This document shows positions 1 through 7,563 of a stretch of 35,872 nucleotides of DNA, one piece after another. The notes under the pieces are model-generated. The model ran no database searches. It saw only the letters and a program-made list of their open reading frames with translations, and had not been told where the DNA came from. The DNA is from a virus, in IMG/VR virus record IMGVR_UViG_3300045977_000085, positions 1 to 35,872 of that record, one strand, 5' to 3'. A program made the position numbers and the translations under genes. The number at the start of each line of letters is the position of its first letter. Position 1 is the first letter of the stretch.

Positions 1-127
1 CGCGCCGGTCGCTATGACGCTGCCGGTGATCGCCCCCGCCGCGATCTGGGCCGAGTTGACGTAGTCCCAGGCGGCGGCGCTGGTCCCGGACGAGATCGGG
101 ACGTGCCCGACGCCCGACGGCGCCGGC
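1..127. repeat. Left copy of 127-bp terminal direct repeat (circularity mark)
   Basis: These 127 bases are identical to the last 127 bases of the window. The repeat lies inside a fibre coding sequence that stays in frame when the ends are joined. An odd length of 127 is a common maximum assembly k-mer, so this is most simply the overlap left when a circular or circularly permuted genome is assembled. The unique circle would be 35,745 bp. Confidence 0.95.
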
Positions 128-228
128 AGCACGCCGTTGAACCAGGTGTCGTTGGCGGAGAACGCGTTGGTGTAGGCCGCGCCGCAGACGCTGCCGGTGA
201 TCGCGGTCGGCGGCGCTACGAACGGCAC
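1..228 (-). CDS. Tail fibre-like protein A, N-terminal part (continues at the right end)
   Basis: This holds the GTG start and first 76 codons of a 211-residue protein whose remainder lies at 35338-35745 across the circular junction. It opens with MPFVAPPTAITG and has an SAN..WFNG motif near residues 24-32, as in paralogue B. The next stretch is rich in Ala, Gly, Ser and Thr, as in trimeric fibre shafts. Exactly 76 codons fit from 228 to 1, and the next codon at 35745-35743 keeps the frame. It is the third fibre paralogue in the direction of transcription, after C and B. Its role in receptor contact is inferred from position and composition. Confidence 0.8.
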   Translation of the reverse strand, partial: MPFVAPPTAITGSVCGAAYTNAFSANDTWFNGVLPAPSGVGHVPISSGTSAAAWDYVNSAQIAAGAITGSVIATGA

Positions 229-321
229 GAGCTCGCTCCGCGAGCGGGTGTCGGGGCCCAGGTGATAGGTGTCAGGAGACGCATTCCCGCCCCCCGCCCC
301 CCGACACCCGACACCCGGCCA
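229..321. repeat. Fibre A/B spacer with GGGTGTC heptamers and hairpin
   Basis: This 93-bp spacer shares two blocks with the 961-1054 spacer. One is CGCTCCGCGAGCGGGTGTCGGG near the fibre A start; the other is a GACACCCGACACCCGGCC block running into the fibre B stop. The arms GGGTGTCGGGG and CCCCGACACCC can pair as an 11-bp stem. The middle diverges from the other spacer and contains C-rich runs. It was probably duplicated together with the fibre gene. Confidence 0.75.
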
Positions 322-960
322 TCAGGCTCTCCTGACGGCGACGTAGCCGCGAGACGGGATCACCCAGGACGCCGTGTTGGTCGTGCCTGAGAGCGCGTGG
401 GTGTGGTTGATATGCGCCGCCGTGCCCGTGCCGCTCGGGCTGAAGTTGGTGTCGACCGTCGACGGCGAGCCGGCCGCGATGCTGGCCGTGAACGGGTGAT
501 CGTGCGCCCACGAGCTCCCAGAGTTGGTCTCTTCGACGAACGTCACCGTGAAGGTGGTGCCGGCCCCGACGAAGAACCGCCCGTCGCCGCTCGTCTCGCG
601 TGACCAGCCGGTCGCGATGTCGCCGGCCAGGCGCACCCAGGCGCCGAGCCCGGAGGGCGGTATTCGTGCGACGACGTCGCTAGCGAGGATCGTGCTGTCA
701 ACCGCGCCGGCCGCGAGCTGCGCCGTCGCGATCGTCAGGTCAGCGTACTGGGCCGTGCCGACCGCGCCGTCGTGGACGTTGGCCGCGCTGAGCAGGCCGT
801 AGGCCGCCGCGCTGGCGCTGGTCGCCTGGGGCACCTGACCGGCCGCGGCCGGCGTCTGGAGCAGCCCGTTGAACCAGGACGAGTTGGCCGACAGGGTGTT
901 GACGTGCGCCGACGCGACCGGCGTCCCGTCTACGGCCGTTGGCGGCGTCGTGAACGGCAT
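322..960 (-). CDS. Tail fibre-like protein B (collar-like, His-rich C-terminus)
   Basis: A 212-residue protein; the ATG at 960 is chosen because it aligns with the MPF starts of paralogues A and C. An upstream extension would read through spacer repeat. The N-terminal part has MPFTTPPTAVDG and SSWFNGLL. The middle is an Ala/Gly/Thr-rich shaft with AQLAAGAV-type repeats. The C-terminal part (about 130-212) has DGRFFVGAG, then His-containing motifs (WAHDH, HINHTH) and ends IPSRGYVAVRRA. Clusters of His-x-His in phage fibres can bind metal in the distal trimer (known from T4 gp37); metal binding here is inference. It lies between paralogues C and A and is probably a distal tail or receptor-contact component. 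Confidence 0.75.
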   Translation of the reverse strand: MPFTTPPTAVDGTPVASAHVNTLSANSSWFNGLLQTPAAAGQVPQATSASAAAYGLLSAANVHDGAVGTAQYADLTIATAQLAAGAVDSTILASDVVARIPPSGLGAWVRLAGDIATGWSRETSGDGRFFVGAGTTFTVTFVEETNSGSSWAHDHPFTASIAAGSPSTVDTNFSPSGTGTAAHINHTHALSGTTNTASWVIPSRGYVAVRRA

Positions 961-1054
961 TACGGCTCGCTCCGCGAGCGGGTGTCGGGTGTCGGGTATC
1001 GGGTGACAGGGGACGTCCCCCGACACCCATCACCCGACACCCGACACCCGGCCA
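961..1054. repeat. Fibre B/C spacer: 68-bp imperfect inverted repeat of heptamers
   Basis: Bases 981-1014 and 1015-1048 are imperfect reverse complements (29 of 34 positions by my count) centred on GAC|GTC. They are made of GGGTGTC/GACACCC heptamers. Beside it is a second small palindrome, GCTCGCTCCGCGAGC. In RNA this would be a long GC-rich hairpin between two fibre cistrons. It could act as an intercistronic stabiliser, an attenuator or a recombination hot spot. No T tract follows, so it is not a canonical intrinsic terminator. Confidence 0.85.
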
Positions 1055-1693
1055 TCAGGCTCTCCTGATCCAGACATAGGCCCGCGACGGGATCGTCCAG
1101 GAGGTCGAGCCCGAGGTGCCGCCGGCCGTGTGGAAGTGGCCGGTACTGGCGGCGTCGACCTGCTGCGGCGTGACGGTCGCGATGTTCGCCTGGGTCGAGT
1201 CCGGGACGCCGGTCGTGCCAGACCAGCCGTGGGCGTGCGCCCAGGACGACCCGTAGTCGGTCGCCTCCGCGAACGCGACCGTGAAGGTGGTACCGGCGTT
1301 GATCGCGAAACGCCCGTCGAGCGCCGTCTCGCGGGCCCAGCCGGCCGGCAGCTCGGCGATGGTGCGGACCATGAGCACCAGCTTGCCCGGCATCATCGCG
1401 GCCTGAGCCGAGCTGGAAAGCGCCGCCGCGTCGATCCCGCCATCCTGGATCTTGGCGGTCGTGATCGCGGCCGCGCCGAGCTTGACCGTCGTCAGGCCGC
1501 CGCCGACGAACGAGCCGGTGCCGGCCTGTGCCCAGGTGCCGGCCGAGGGCCCGGTCAGGATCGGGAGCTGGTTCGCGGCGGTCGGGCTCGGCATCAGGGC
1601 GTTGACGTACAGCTGATTGTCCCGGAGCACGTTGCGGTGCTGGGCCTGAATGACGGTGAGCGGAACGGCGGTCGGCGGCGGCGTGAAGGGCAC
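1055..1693 (-). CDS. Tail fibre-like protein C
   Basis: A 212-residue paralogue of A and B with a GTG start at 1693 encoding MPFTPPPTAVPLTV. It keeps the layout: variable N-terminus, Ala/Gly-rich shaft with ITTAKIQDGGIDAAAL-like repeats, a LDGRFAINAGTTFTV segment, a YGSSWAHAHGW motif, then GHFHTAGGTSG and a C-terminal IPSRAYVWIRRA. The C-terminal 80 residues are the best conserved part among the three copies and the N-terminal half diverges, which suits diversification by duplication. It follows the 129-residue gene by 3 bp, so it belongs to the tail operon. Assignment as fibre is by composition, motif and position. Confidence 0.75.
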   Translation of the reverse strand: MPFTPPPTAVPLTVIQAQHRNVLRDNQLYVNALMPSPTAANQLPILTGPSAGTWAQAGTGSFVGGGLTTVKLGAAAITTAKIQDGGIDAAALSSSAQAAMMPGKLVLMVRTIAELPAGWARETALDGRFAINAGTTFTVAFAEATDYGSSWAHAHGWSGTTGVPDSTQANIATVTPQQVDAASTGHFHTAGGTSGSTSWTIPSRAYVWIRRA

Positions 1694-1696
1694 GGG

Positions 1697-2086
1697 CTAG
1701 CCCTCCGCCTCGGGCGCCCACTGCTGGCGGTTCGGCGCCGCTCCGTCGAGCGCGCTTGCGATCCCGACGGCGTCGTCCGGGACGACGACGCGCCGCCACT
1801 GCCCGCCGAGGTCGGCGTTCGCGCAGCTTGCGCAGAACGCCAGGTGCGGCCCGGCGAGCCAGACCAGCGACGCGCCGCCGCAGGGGCAGTCGGCGACCCA
1901 GCGGCCCCAGTCGACCCGGGCGTAGGCCGGGCTATCGTCTGACACCCGGTCGAGCGGCGGGATGGTAGCTCCGATCGCTTTGAGCAGCTTCGGCATCGCG
2001 CCCGCGAGCTGGCCGGGCGCCCGGCCGTGGTACCAGTCGTCGAAGCTGACGCCGACCTCGGCGCGCCCGTCTCTGACGCTCGGCAT
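1697..2086 (-). CDS. Small protein with CxC...CxxC zinc-binding pattern
   Basis: A 129-residue protein with an ATG start preceded by a GAGGAG ribosome-binding site. The N-terminus is acidic and aromatic (FDDWYHGRAPGQ). Residues about 68-90 contain CPCGG, then after a hydrophobic stretch FCASC, a CxC-x16-CxxC arrangement able to bind one zinc ion. I do not recognise a family. It sits between tail-tip and fibre genes, so it may be a tail assembly factor or minor structural component. Confidence 0.65.
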   Translation of the reverse strand: MPSVRDGRAEVGVSFDDWYHGRAPGQLAGAMPKLLKAIGATIPPLDRVSDDSPAYARVDWGRWVADCPCGGASLVWLAGPHLAFCASCANADLGGQWRRVVVPDDAVGIASALDGAAPNRQQWAPEAEG

Positions 2087-2090
2087 GGCG

Positions 2091-2600
2091 CTACTCCTCC
2101 ACGATCCCGGCCGGGCTGAACGTCTCGAAACTCCCCGTAAAGCGCCAGTCGATCGTTCGGCCAGCGGCGCCGGTAACGGTGACGTAGAAGTCCGTCCCGC
2201 TCACGCCCGGCTGGATGTTCCACGACGACGCGCCGGCGCCCTGGCGGTGGTCCGCCTGGATCGTCTGGTTCTGGCCGTCCGCGTTGTTGACGATGAGCGC
2301 GTCCTGGTTCGCCCGCCCGACGACCATCACGCCCTCCACGCTACGCAGCTGGTTGTTGTCGGCCATCGCGAGCAGGCTCAGCCGCAGCAGGTAGCCGGTC
2401 ATCGGCGCCAACGTCTTTCGGAACAGCTCGGCCGGCGTGACGTCGACGGTCCGGACCTGGATCGGGATAATCCGCTCGCTCTCGCCGTAGCGGATGTACT
2501 CGGTGCTTGCACGGCCCTCGTCGAAGTCGGCTGCTTCGTCCGGCGTCAGGTCTTCGACGACGACGTCCCCGCTGTCGCACTCGGCTATCACGTGCTGCAC
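2091..2600 (-). CDS. Putative minor tail protein (unrecognised)
   Basis: A 169-residue protein starting at GTG 2600, 7-8 bases after GGAGGG. The first 50 residues are very acidic; the C-terminal half is Gly/Thr/Asn-rich and looks beta-stranded (TDFYVTVTGAAGRTIDWRF). There is no signal peptide or cysteine pattern beyond a single Cys. It lies between two structural genes with 4 and 9 bp gaps, so it is probably part of the tail tip or baseplate. No specific function can be assigned. Confidence 0.6.
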   Translation of the reverse strand: MQHVIAECDSGDVVVEDLTPDEAADFDEGRASTEYIRYGESERIIPIQVRTVDVTPAELFRKTLAPMTGYLLRLSLLAMADNNQLRSVEGVMVVGRANQDALIVNNADGQNQTIQADHRQGAGASSWNIQPGVSGTDFYVTVTGAAGRTIDWRFTGSFETFSPAGIVEE

Positions 2601-2609
2601 GATCCCTCC

Positions 2610-3347
2610 TTACGGTAGCCCGTAGAGCGTCGCGGTCGAGCCGACGGCGAAGTTGCCGGCCGTCGGGAAGAGCTGGATCGCGACGATGGGAGACGTGTTG
2701 CGCCAGTAGCCCACCTGAAGCGCGACCCGCAGGTCAGCCGCGGCCGTGCCCTGCTTACGCACCATATTCACCACCGTTCGTTTCTCGAAGGTCGTCCCGG
2801 CGTAGTTCTCGATAATCCCGCAGCCGCCGCCGGAGAGCCCGGCCGCTGCGCTCGCGGCCGGCACCGAGATCGGAGCGAGCGACGTCTGCGCGAACGCCTC
2901 GAAGGCGCCGGGCGTGGCGCCCGAGGCATAGAGGGTCTGGAAATCGTAATTCGCGCCGCTGTCGTAGCTGACGCCGCTCGCCGCGAAGCGGATATTCAGA
3001 CCGGTATTCGCGGCCGCCGTGTCGCCTCGAGCGTCGACCTGGAGCAGCAGGTTGCGGAACGTCTGCGGGATCGCCGTGAACGCCATCGCGGCCGCGACGG
3101 CTCCGAGCGGCGCGATCTGGGCGAGCTGGACCGCGCCGGAGTAGCCCCAGGCCGAAGCGCCAGCCGCGCTCGCCATCAGCGTCTGGTAGGCGGCGGCCGG
3201 CGTCGAGGCGCCGAGCCCGAACTTCGTCCAGAGCGCCCGGATTTCGGCGCGGTCGTCGACGTGGAGCTCCGAGCCGTGGTTGACGCTATCGGCCGTGTCG
3301 GTCGGGCTGAACACGTAGGCCGGCGGTAGGCTGGTCGGTCCTGGCAT
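2610..3347 (-). CDS. Tail tip/fibre-associated structural protein
   Basis: A 245-residue protein with a strong AGGAGG site before ATG 3347. A short N-terminal part is followed by an Ala-rich segment and then, from about residue 85, a beta-rich domain beginning AFTAIPQTFRNLLLQVDARGD. That kind of sequence recurs in phage tail proteins of unknown detailed function (from memory). The C-terminus ends in a beta-hairpin-like GSTATLYGLP. It is directly downstream of the hub-like protein, consistent with a distal tail protein that carries fibres. Confidence 0.6.
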   Translation of the reverse strand: MPGPTSLPPAYVFSPTDTADSVNHGSELHVDDRAEIRALWTKFGLGASTPAAAYQTLMASAAGASAWGYSGAVQLAQIAPLGAVAAAMAFTAIPQTFRNLLLQVDARGDTAAANTGLNIRFAASGVSYDSGANYDFQTLYASGATPGAFEAFAQTSLAPISVPAASAAAGLSGGGCGIIENYAGTTFEKRTVVNMVRKQGTAAADLRVALQVGYWRNTSPIVAIQLFPTAGNFAVGSTATLYGLP

Positions 3348-3361
3348 GTGGCGTGTCCCTC

Positions 3362-4912
3362 CTACTGCCCGAACAGGGCGACCCCGTACAGGCCGTCGTC
3401 GTAGAGGCCCCAGTCGGCTTCGACCACCTTTTCGCAGCCGAACGTGACCAAGTGGCTCGGCCCGTTCGTGATCCGGTGCCGCCGCTGCTCGATCAGGACG
3501 TCCAGGTCAGCGCCCGACCAGGAGTCGACGACGTGGATACGGTCGCCGATCAGCAGGCGCATGATCTGGACGGCGACGCGGCGTTCGTCGTTGACGGTGT
3601 CCAGCTCGACGACCGGGCGCGGCTCCTGGTAGGCAATCGCCATCGCGTCGCACAACGACACCGCGTCCGTGAGCGCCAGGCCCGGCAGGGCGTCGAGCTG
3701 GAGCGACCGCTCGCCGTAGGTCGCGATCGAGGCCGAGGTGTCGATCAGCGTCTCCGCCGTCACGCCGCCGGTGACGGCCATGACCTGTGCGCGTAGCCGG
3801 AGCGTCGAGATCGTCGCGCCCGGCGATCCGCCGCTGAACTGGATCTCGGTCGAGGCGCCGCTGGCCCGCGAGAGCGCGACGCTGACCGTCCCGGCCGATA
3901 CCACGAAGTCGCCGCTCGCGACGGATGGCGCGACCGCGCCCACGAACGGATCAGATGGCGCCGCCCGGACGCTCGCGGCGCCGGTCCCGTCGAGCGTGAG
4001 GACGTTTGAGCCGTACTCCCAGACCACGGCGAGCGCCGCCGCCTGGCGCTGGACGATCTCGACGACCGGGCGGTTGATGACGTCGCGAATCCCGGGGTGC
4101 AGCCGGAAGCCGACGTGCCAGAGGTCGTCGCCGGACAGCACGTCGCGAAACGTCGCCTGGACCTCCTGCGACCGCTCGGAGAGCGTGCGGTAGTTGCGGC
4201 CCTGGAAGAGAATGATACCGTCTTCGTCCTCGCCGAAGAACGCGCTATAGCCCTCGGTCGCCCAGAGCGCGAGCGCCTGGCTGTAGGCGTCGGAGCCGTC
4301 GCCGTACCAGTAGGCGAGAATCCGCCCGTTCGTGACGACGTCGCTGTCGATGCTGTATTCCGACGCCGAGAGGCCGGCCGCCGCCAGCAGGTACTGCATC
4401 GCCGCGCCGGTCGTGATCGACGCGTACAGCTGCGTCTCGACGCGGGCCCGCTCGAGCCGGCTCAGCCGGCCGTGCGACGTCAGCCTGACGCGGTTCCGGC
4501 CGAGGATCGGGTCTTCATCGATGCTGTCGATGACGCCGGTGAACAGCGCGTAGGCGAAGCCGGCCCCTTCCATGAAGTGTTCGGGCGAATCCATCGGGAC
4601 GTCTGGTGAGTCCATGAGCCAGTCGTTGCCGATGGTGATTCGGAACTGCGTCGGCCGGCCTGGCAGCAGGTTGCCCGCTAACGGCGACGACGCGAACTCC
4701 GAGGAAAACAGGCGGTCGAGGTTGAGGAGCGTCTGCTCCATCCTCGGCTGCTGGGGCGGTGCCGTCCCTCTGGCCTGGTCGCGGCCCTGCCCGCTGACCG
4801 TGATCGTGTCGGCCGGCAGGACGTAGTGGGTGATGTCGTCGTAGGTGCCGGTGTAATTCCCGTTGGCGTCCCAGTCGACCAGCGAGGTGTAGCGCGACGA
4901 CGGGCTGCTCAT
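3362..4912 (-). CDS. Tail tip/baseplate hub-like protein
   Basis: A 516-residue protein starting at ATG 4912, which overlaps the tape-measure stop by 4 bases (ATGA). It is rich in beta strand and aspartate, with segments typical of tail-associated proteins downstream of tape measure. These include an N-terminal tail-tube-like part (YTSLVDWDANGNYTG) and a central hub-like region (ALALWATEGYSAFFGEDEDG; about 215-235). A C-terminal part has GDRIHVVDSWSGADLDVLIEQ, close to the way gpJ or Dit/Tal family hubs end. No peptidase or lysozyme motif is visible. The role, closing the distal tail and attaching fibres, is inferred from position. Confidence 0.7.
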   Translation of the reverse strand: MSSPSSRYTSLVDWDANGNYTGTYDDITHYVLPADTITVSGQGRDQARGTAPPQQPRMEQTLLNLDRLFSSEFASSPLAGNLLPGRPTQFRITIGNDWLMDSPDVPMDSPEHFMEGAGFAYALFTGVIDSIDEDPILGRNRVRLTSHGRLSRLERARVETQLYASITTGAAMQYLLAAAGLSASEYSIDSDVVTNGRILAYWYGDGSDAYSQALALWATEGYSAFFGEDEDGIILFQGRNYRTLSERSQEVQATFRDVLSGDDLWHVGFRLHPGIRDVINRPVVEIVQRQAAALAVVWEYGSNVLTLDGTGAASVRAAPSDPFVGAVAPSVASGDFVVSAGTVSVALSRASGASTEIQFSGGSPGATISTLRLRAQVMAVTGGVTAETLIDTSASIATYGERSLQLDALPGLALTDAVSLCDAMAIAYQEPRPVVELDTVNDERRVAVQIMRLLIGDRIHVVDSWSGADLDVLIEQRRHRITNGPSHLVTFGCEKVVEADWGLYDDGLYGVALFGQ

Positions 4913-7563
4913 ACGACCGACAGCCTGGTCCGGCCCTGCTGCTGGGCCGCTGACAGGCCGACCACGACGGCGTCGGCGATCTCCTGCCTGGATGCTAACG
5001 CCGAGCCGTAGACGTTGACGTTGACGACCAGGCCGGTCATGCCGCCGGCCGCGCCGCCGTAGCCGCCCGAGCTGCCGCCGAGCGGGACGACCGCCTCCGG
5101 CCCGGCCTCGCCGATCGAGTAGCGCGCACCCGAGCGCAGGCCGTAGCCGACGACCGGCTCGGAGATGATCCCGCCGTGCGCCAACTCCCTGCTCTCGCGG
5201 CTACTGTACTCCGAGCGGCTGGCCGCTTCTTTTTGTTTGCCGATCAGGCGGTTGAGCTTGTCGATGAGCTGCTGAATCCAGCCGAGGCCGGTCCGGATGT
5301 CGCGGATGAAGTTCCCGAACCCTCGGGCGATCGCGTCCACGCCGCCGGCCGCTTCGTACGCCGCTTGCCCGAGGTTCTTGAACCAGTCAACCGCGCGCGC
5401 GGCCGGCCCGCTGGTCGTCTCGCCCGCCGCCGTGTTGACCTTCGTCAACCAGTCCCAGACGAGCTGGATCGTCTGCCACAGGCTAGCCGCGATCGTCGTC
5501 AGGTCGCGCCAGAGCGCTTGCAGCTCGGTAAACACGCCGCGCTGCTCCAGGGCCACAAACAGGTCCGTGAACCACTGGTGCATCACCTGGACCATCCCGT
5601 AGACGGCCTCGCCGGCCGCGACCAGGGCCGGCCAGCCGGTTTCGGAGATCCAGGTGCAGACGTCGACCAGCTTTGGCCCCAGCCATTCGGCTAGCGTCGT
5701 GAGCGCCGGGATCAGCGTCCCGGTCACGAAGTCGGCCACGGCGGTGCCGGCGCTGACCAGGGCCGGCCAGCCCACGGTGGCGATCCAGTCCAGGAGCGGC
5801 GGGATCTTCTCGCCGAGCCAGGCCGCTAACGCCGTGAACGTCGGCTCGAGGTAGGCCCAGACGGCGGCGGTCTTTTCCTGGATGCCGCCCCAGTTGCCGA
5901 TCCAGGCGGCGGAGAGGATCGCGATGGCGCCGACGACGAGCCCGATCGGCGACGTCAGCAGCGCGATCGCCGCGCCGATGCCGCTGATGACGGCCACGAC
6001 CGCCTGAGCGGCCATCAGCGACAAGAGCGCGACCCCGAGCCCGTAGATCAGCTCGGTATGCGTCGAGAGCCAGCTCCCGAACGCGTCGAGCGCCGGCTGG
6101 AGCGTGCGGAACGCGTTGCCGGCCATCATCAGCGCCGCCTGCACGGTCGTGCCGAAGTCGCCGAACAGGTCGGTAAAGCCCGCGAGCGCGTCGGCGCCGA
6201 TGTCGCCGGTCGTGAACGCCTCGACGATCCCGTCCCACGCCTTCGGCAGCTTCTCGAGGATCTCGATGCCCTGGTTGACGTACTCCGTGAGCGTGTCTAC
6301 CCAGCCCTTCAAGATCGGCGTGAACAGGCCGCCGAAGATGATCATGGCCGTTTCGACCGAGCCTTTGAGCTTTTCCAGTGAGCCGGCCAGGTTGTTCAGC
6401 CGTTCTTCGGCGACCGCTTGCGCCGTGACCTTCGACATCGCCTCGGCCATATCGGTGAAGCCCTGTGCGCCGGCTTCCATCATGACCGCGCCGGCCCGGA
6501 TCGCGTCCGAGCCGAACATGACCTCGAGCGTCGCCAACTGCTGCTCCTTGGTCATGCCTTTCAGCGCGTCCTGGAGCACCTGCGCGATCTCGGAGAACGA
6601 CCTGGCTTTGCCGGTCGCGTCAAAGAACGCGTTCTGGGTCAGCCCAAGCTTGCTCGACAGCTCCTCGTATTGTTGCTCCTGTTTCTTCGTCCAGGTCGCC
6701 GTATCTCGCGAGAGCCCGAGGGAGTCCATCATCGCGGCCGATAGCCCTGCCAGGTCTTGCGTCGCTGGCTGGATGCCGAGCTTGGCGGCGCCCTCGAGCC
6801 CGCGCTGGACGTCGAACGTGATGAGGCCCAACTCGCGGAACAGGTCTTTCTGCTTGTTGGTGGACGGGATCAGGTTCATCATCATCGTTTTCAACGACGT
6901 GCCAGCGTCAGATCCTTTGATGCCGGCCTGGCCCATGACGGCGATCGCTTCCGAAAGCGACTCGAATCCGATCCCGACCGTGGACGCGACCGCGCCAGCC
7001 GCCGCGAGCGAGAACTTGTAGTCGTTGACGCTGATGGCCGAGGCGTTGGCCGCGCCGGCGATCACGTCGGCGACATGCCCCATGTCGCCGCCAGAGAGGT
7101 TGAAGACGTTCATCGCGTTCGACGCGATCTCGGCGGCGTCGCCGACGCTGATGGCGCCAGCCGCCGCCAGGTCGAGCGCCGCGCGAGCTCCGCCGCCGAT
7201 GGCGTCCTCAACCGAGACGCCAGCCTTCACCAGCTCCTCGATCCCCTGGGCCGCCTCTTTGGCGGAAAAGCTGGTGTCCTTGCCGAGCTGCAACGCCGTC
7301 GCCGTCAGCGCCTCCATCTCTGCGGCAGAGGCTCCCGTGACGGCCGAGATGGCGGACATCTGCTTTTCGAAGTCCATGGCCGAATTGACCGAACCGACGA
7401 ACGCGGCGCCGAGCCCGGCGACGGCGGCGATAGCCGCGCCGCCAAGCGCCGTCTGCAACGCCGACCCCGCGCTGTTGACCTTGGTCCCGAGGTCAGAAAG
7501 ACCGCGCTCGGCGGCGCTGGTGTCGGCTGAGACGACGACCTGGAGGTTAGCGACTTCGGGCAC
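4909..7563 (-). CDS. Tail tape measure protein (TP901 type)
   Basis: An 884-residue protein, the longest gene here, in the expected place after the tail chaperones. The GTG start at 7563 overlaps the end of the -1 chaperone frame by 17 bases. Residues about 60-330 carry the TP901 core (MSAISAVTGASAAEMEALTA, FSAKEAAQGIEELVKAG, GSDAGTSLKTMMMNLIP). A hydrophobic stretch follows at roughly 495-555 (two or three membrane-like segments), then Trp-rich helices. Near the C-terminus is YSIGEAGPEAVVPLGG, a usual C-terminal signature of this family. It sets tail length and exits with the DNA. At roughly 1.5 angstrom per residue (general rule) a tail near 130 nm is expected. Confidence 0.96.
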   Translation of the reverse strand: MPEVANLQVVVSADTSAAERGLSDLGTKVNSAGSALQTALGGAAIAAVAGLGAAFVGSVNSAMDFEKQMSAISAVTGASAAEMEALTATALQLGKDTSFSAKEAAQGIEELVKAGVSVEDAIGGGARAALDLAAAGAISVGDAAEIASNAMNVFNLSGGDMGHVADVIAGAANASAISVNDYKFSLAAAGAVASTVGIGFESLSEAIAVMGQAGIKGSDAGTSLKTMMMNLIPSTNKQKDLFRELGLITFDVQRGLEGAAKLGIQPATQDLAGLSAAMMDSLGLSRDTATWTKKQEQQYEELSSKLGLTQNAFFDATGKARSFSEIAQVLQDALKGMTKEQQLATLEVMFGSDAIRAGAVMMEAGAQGFTDMAEAMSKVTAQAVAEERLNNLAGSLEKLKGSVETAMIIFGGLFTPILKGWVDTLTEYVNQGIEILEKLPKAWDGIVEAFTTGDIGADALAGFTDLFGDFGTTVQAALMMAGNAFRTLQPALDAFGSWLSTHTELIYGLGVALLSLMAAQAVVAVISGIGAAIALLTSPIGLVVGAIAILSAAWIGNWGGIQEKTAAVWAYLEPTFTALAAWLGEKIPPLLDWIATVGWPALVSAGTAVADFVTGTLIPALTTLAEWLGPKLVDVCTWISETGWPALVAAGEAVYGMVQVMHQWFTDLFVALEQRGVFTELQALWRDLTTIAASLWQTIQLVWDWLTKVNTAAGETTSGPAARAVDWFKNLGQAAYEAAGGVDAIARGFGNFIRDIRTGLGWIQQLIDKLNRLIGKQKEAASRSEYSSRESRELAHGGIISEPVVGYGLRSGARYSIGEAGPEAVVPLGGSSGGYGGAAGGMTGLVVNVNVYGSALASRQEIADAVVVGLSAAQQQGRTRLSVV

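Noticed and set aside
1-127. Biological direct terminal repeats for packaging
   Set aside because: The repeat is inside a coding gene that stays in frame across the join, and 127 is a typical assembly k-mer; circular assembly is simpler.
981-1048. CRISPR-like array of heptamers
   Set aside because: Units are 7 bases, have no spacers and form one inverted repeat; no cas genes are present.
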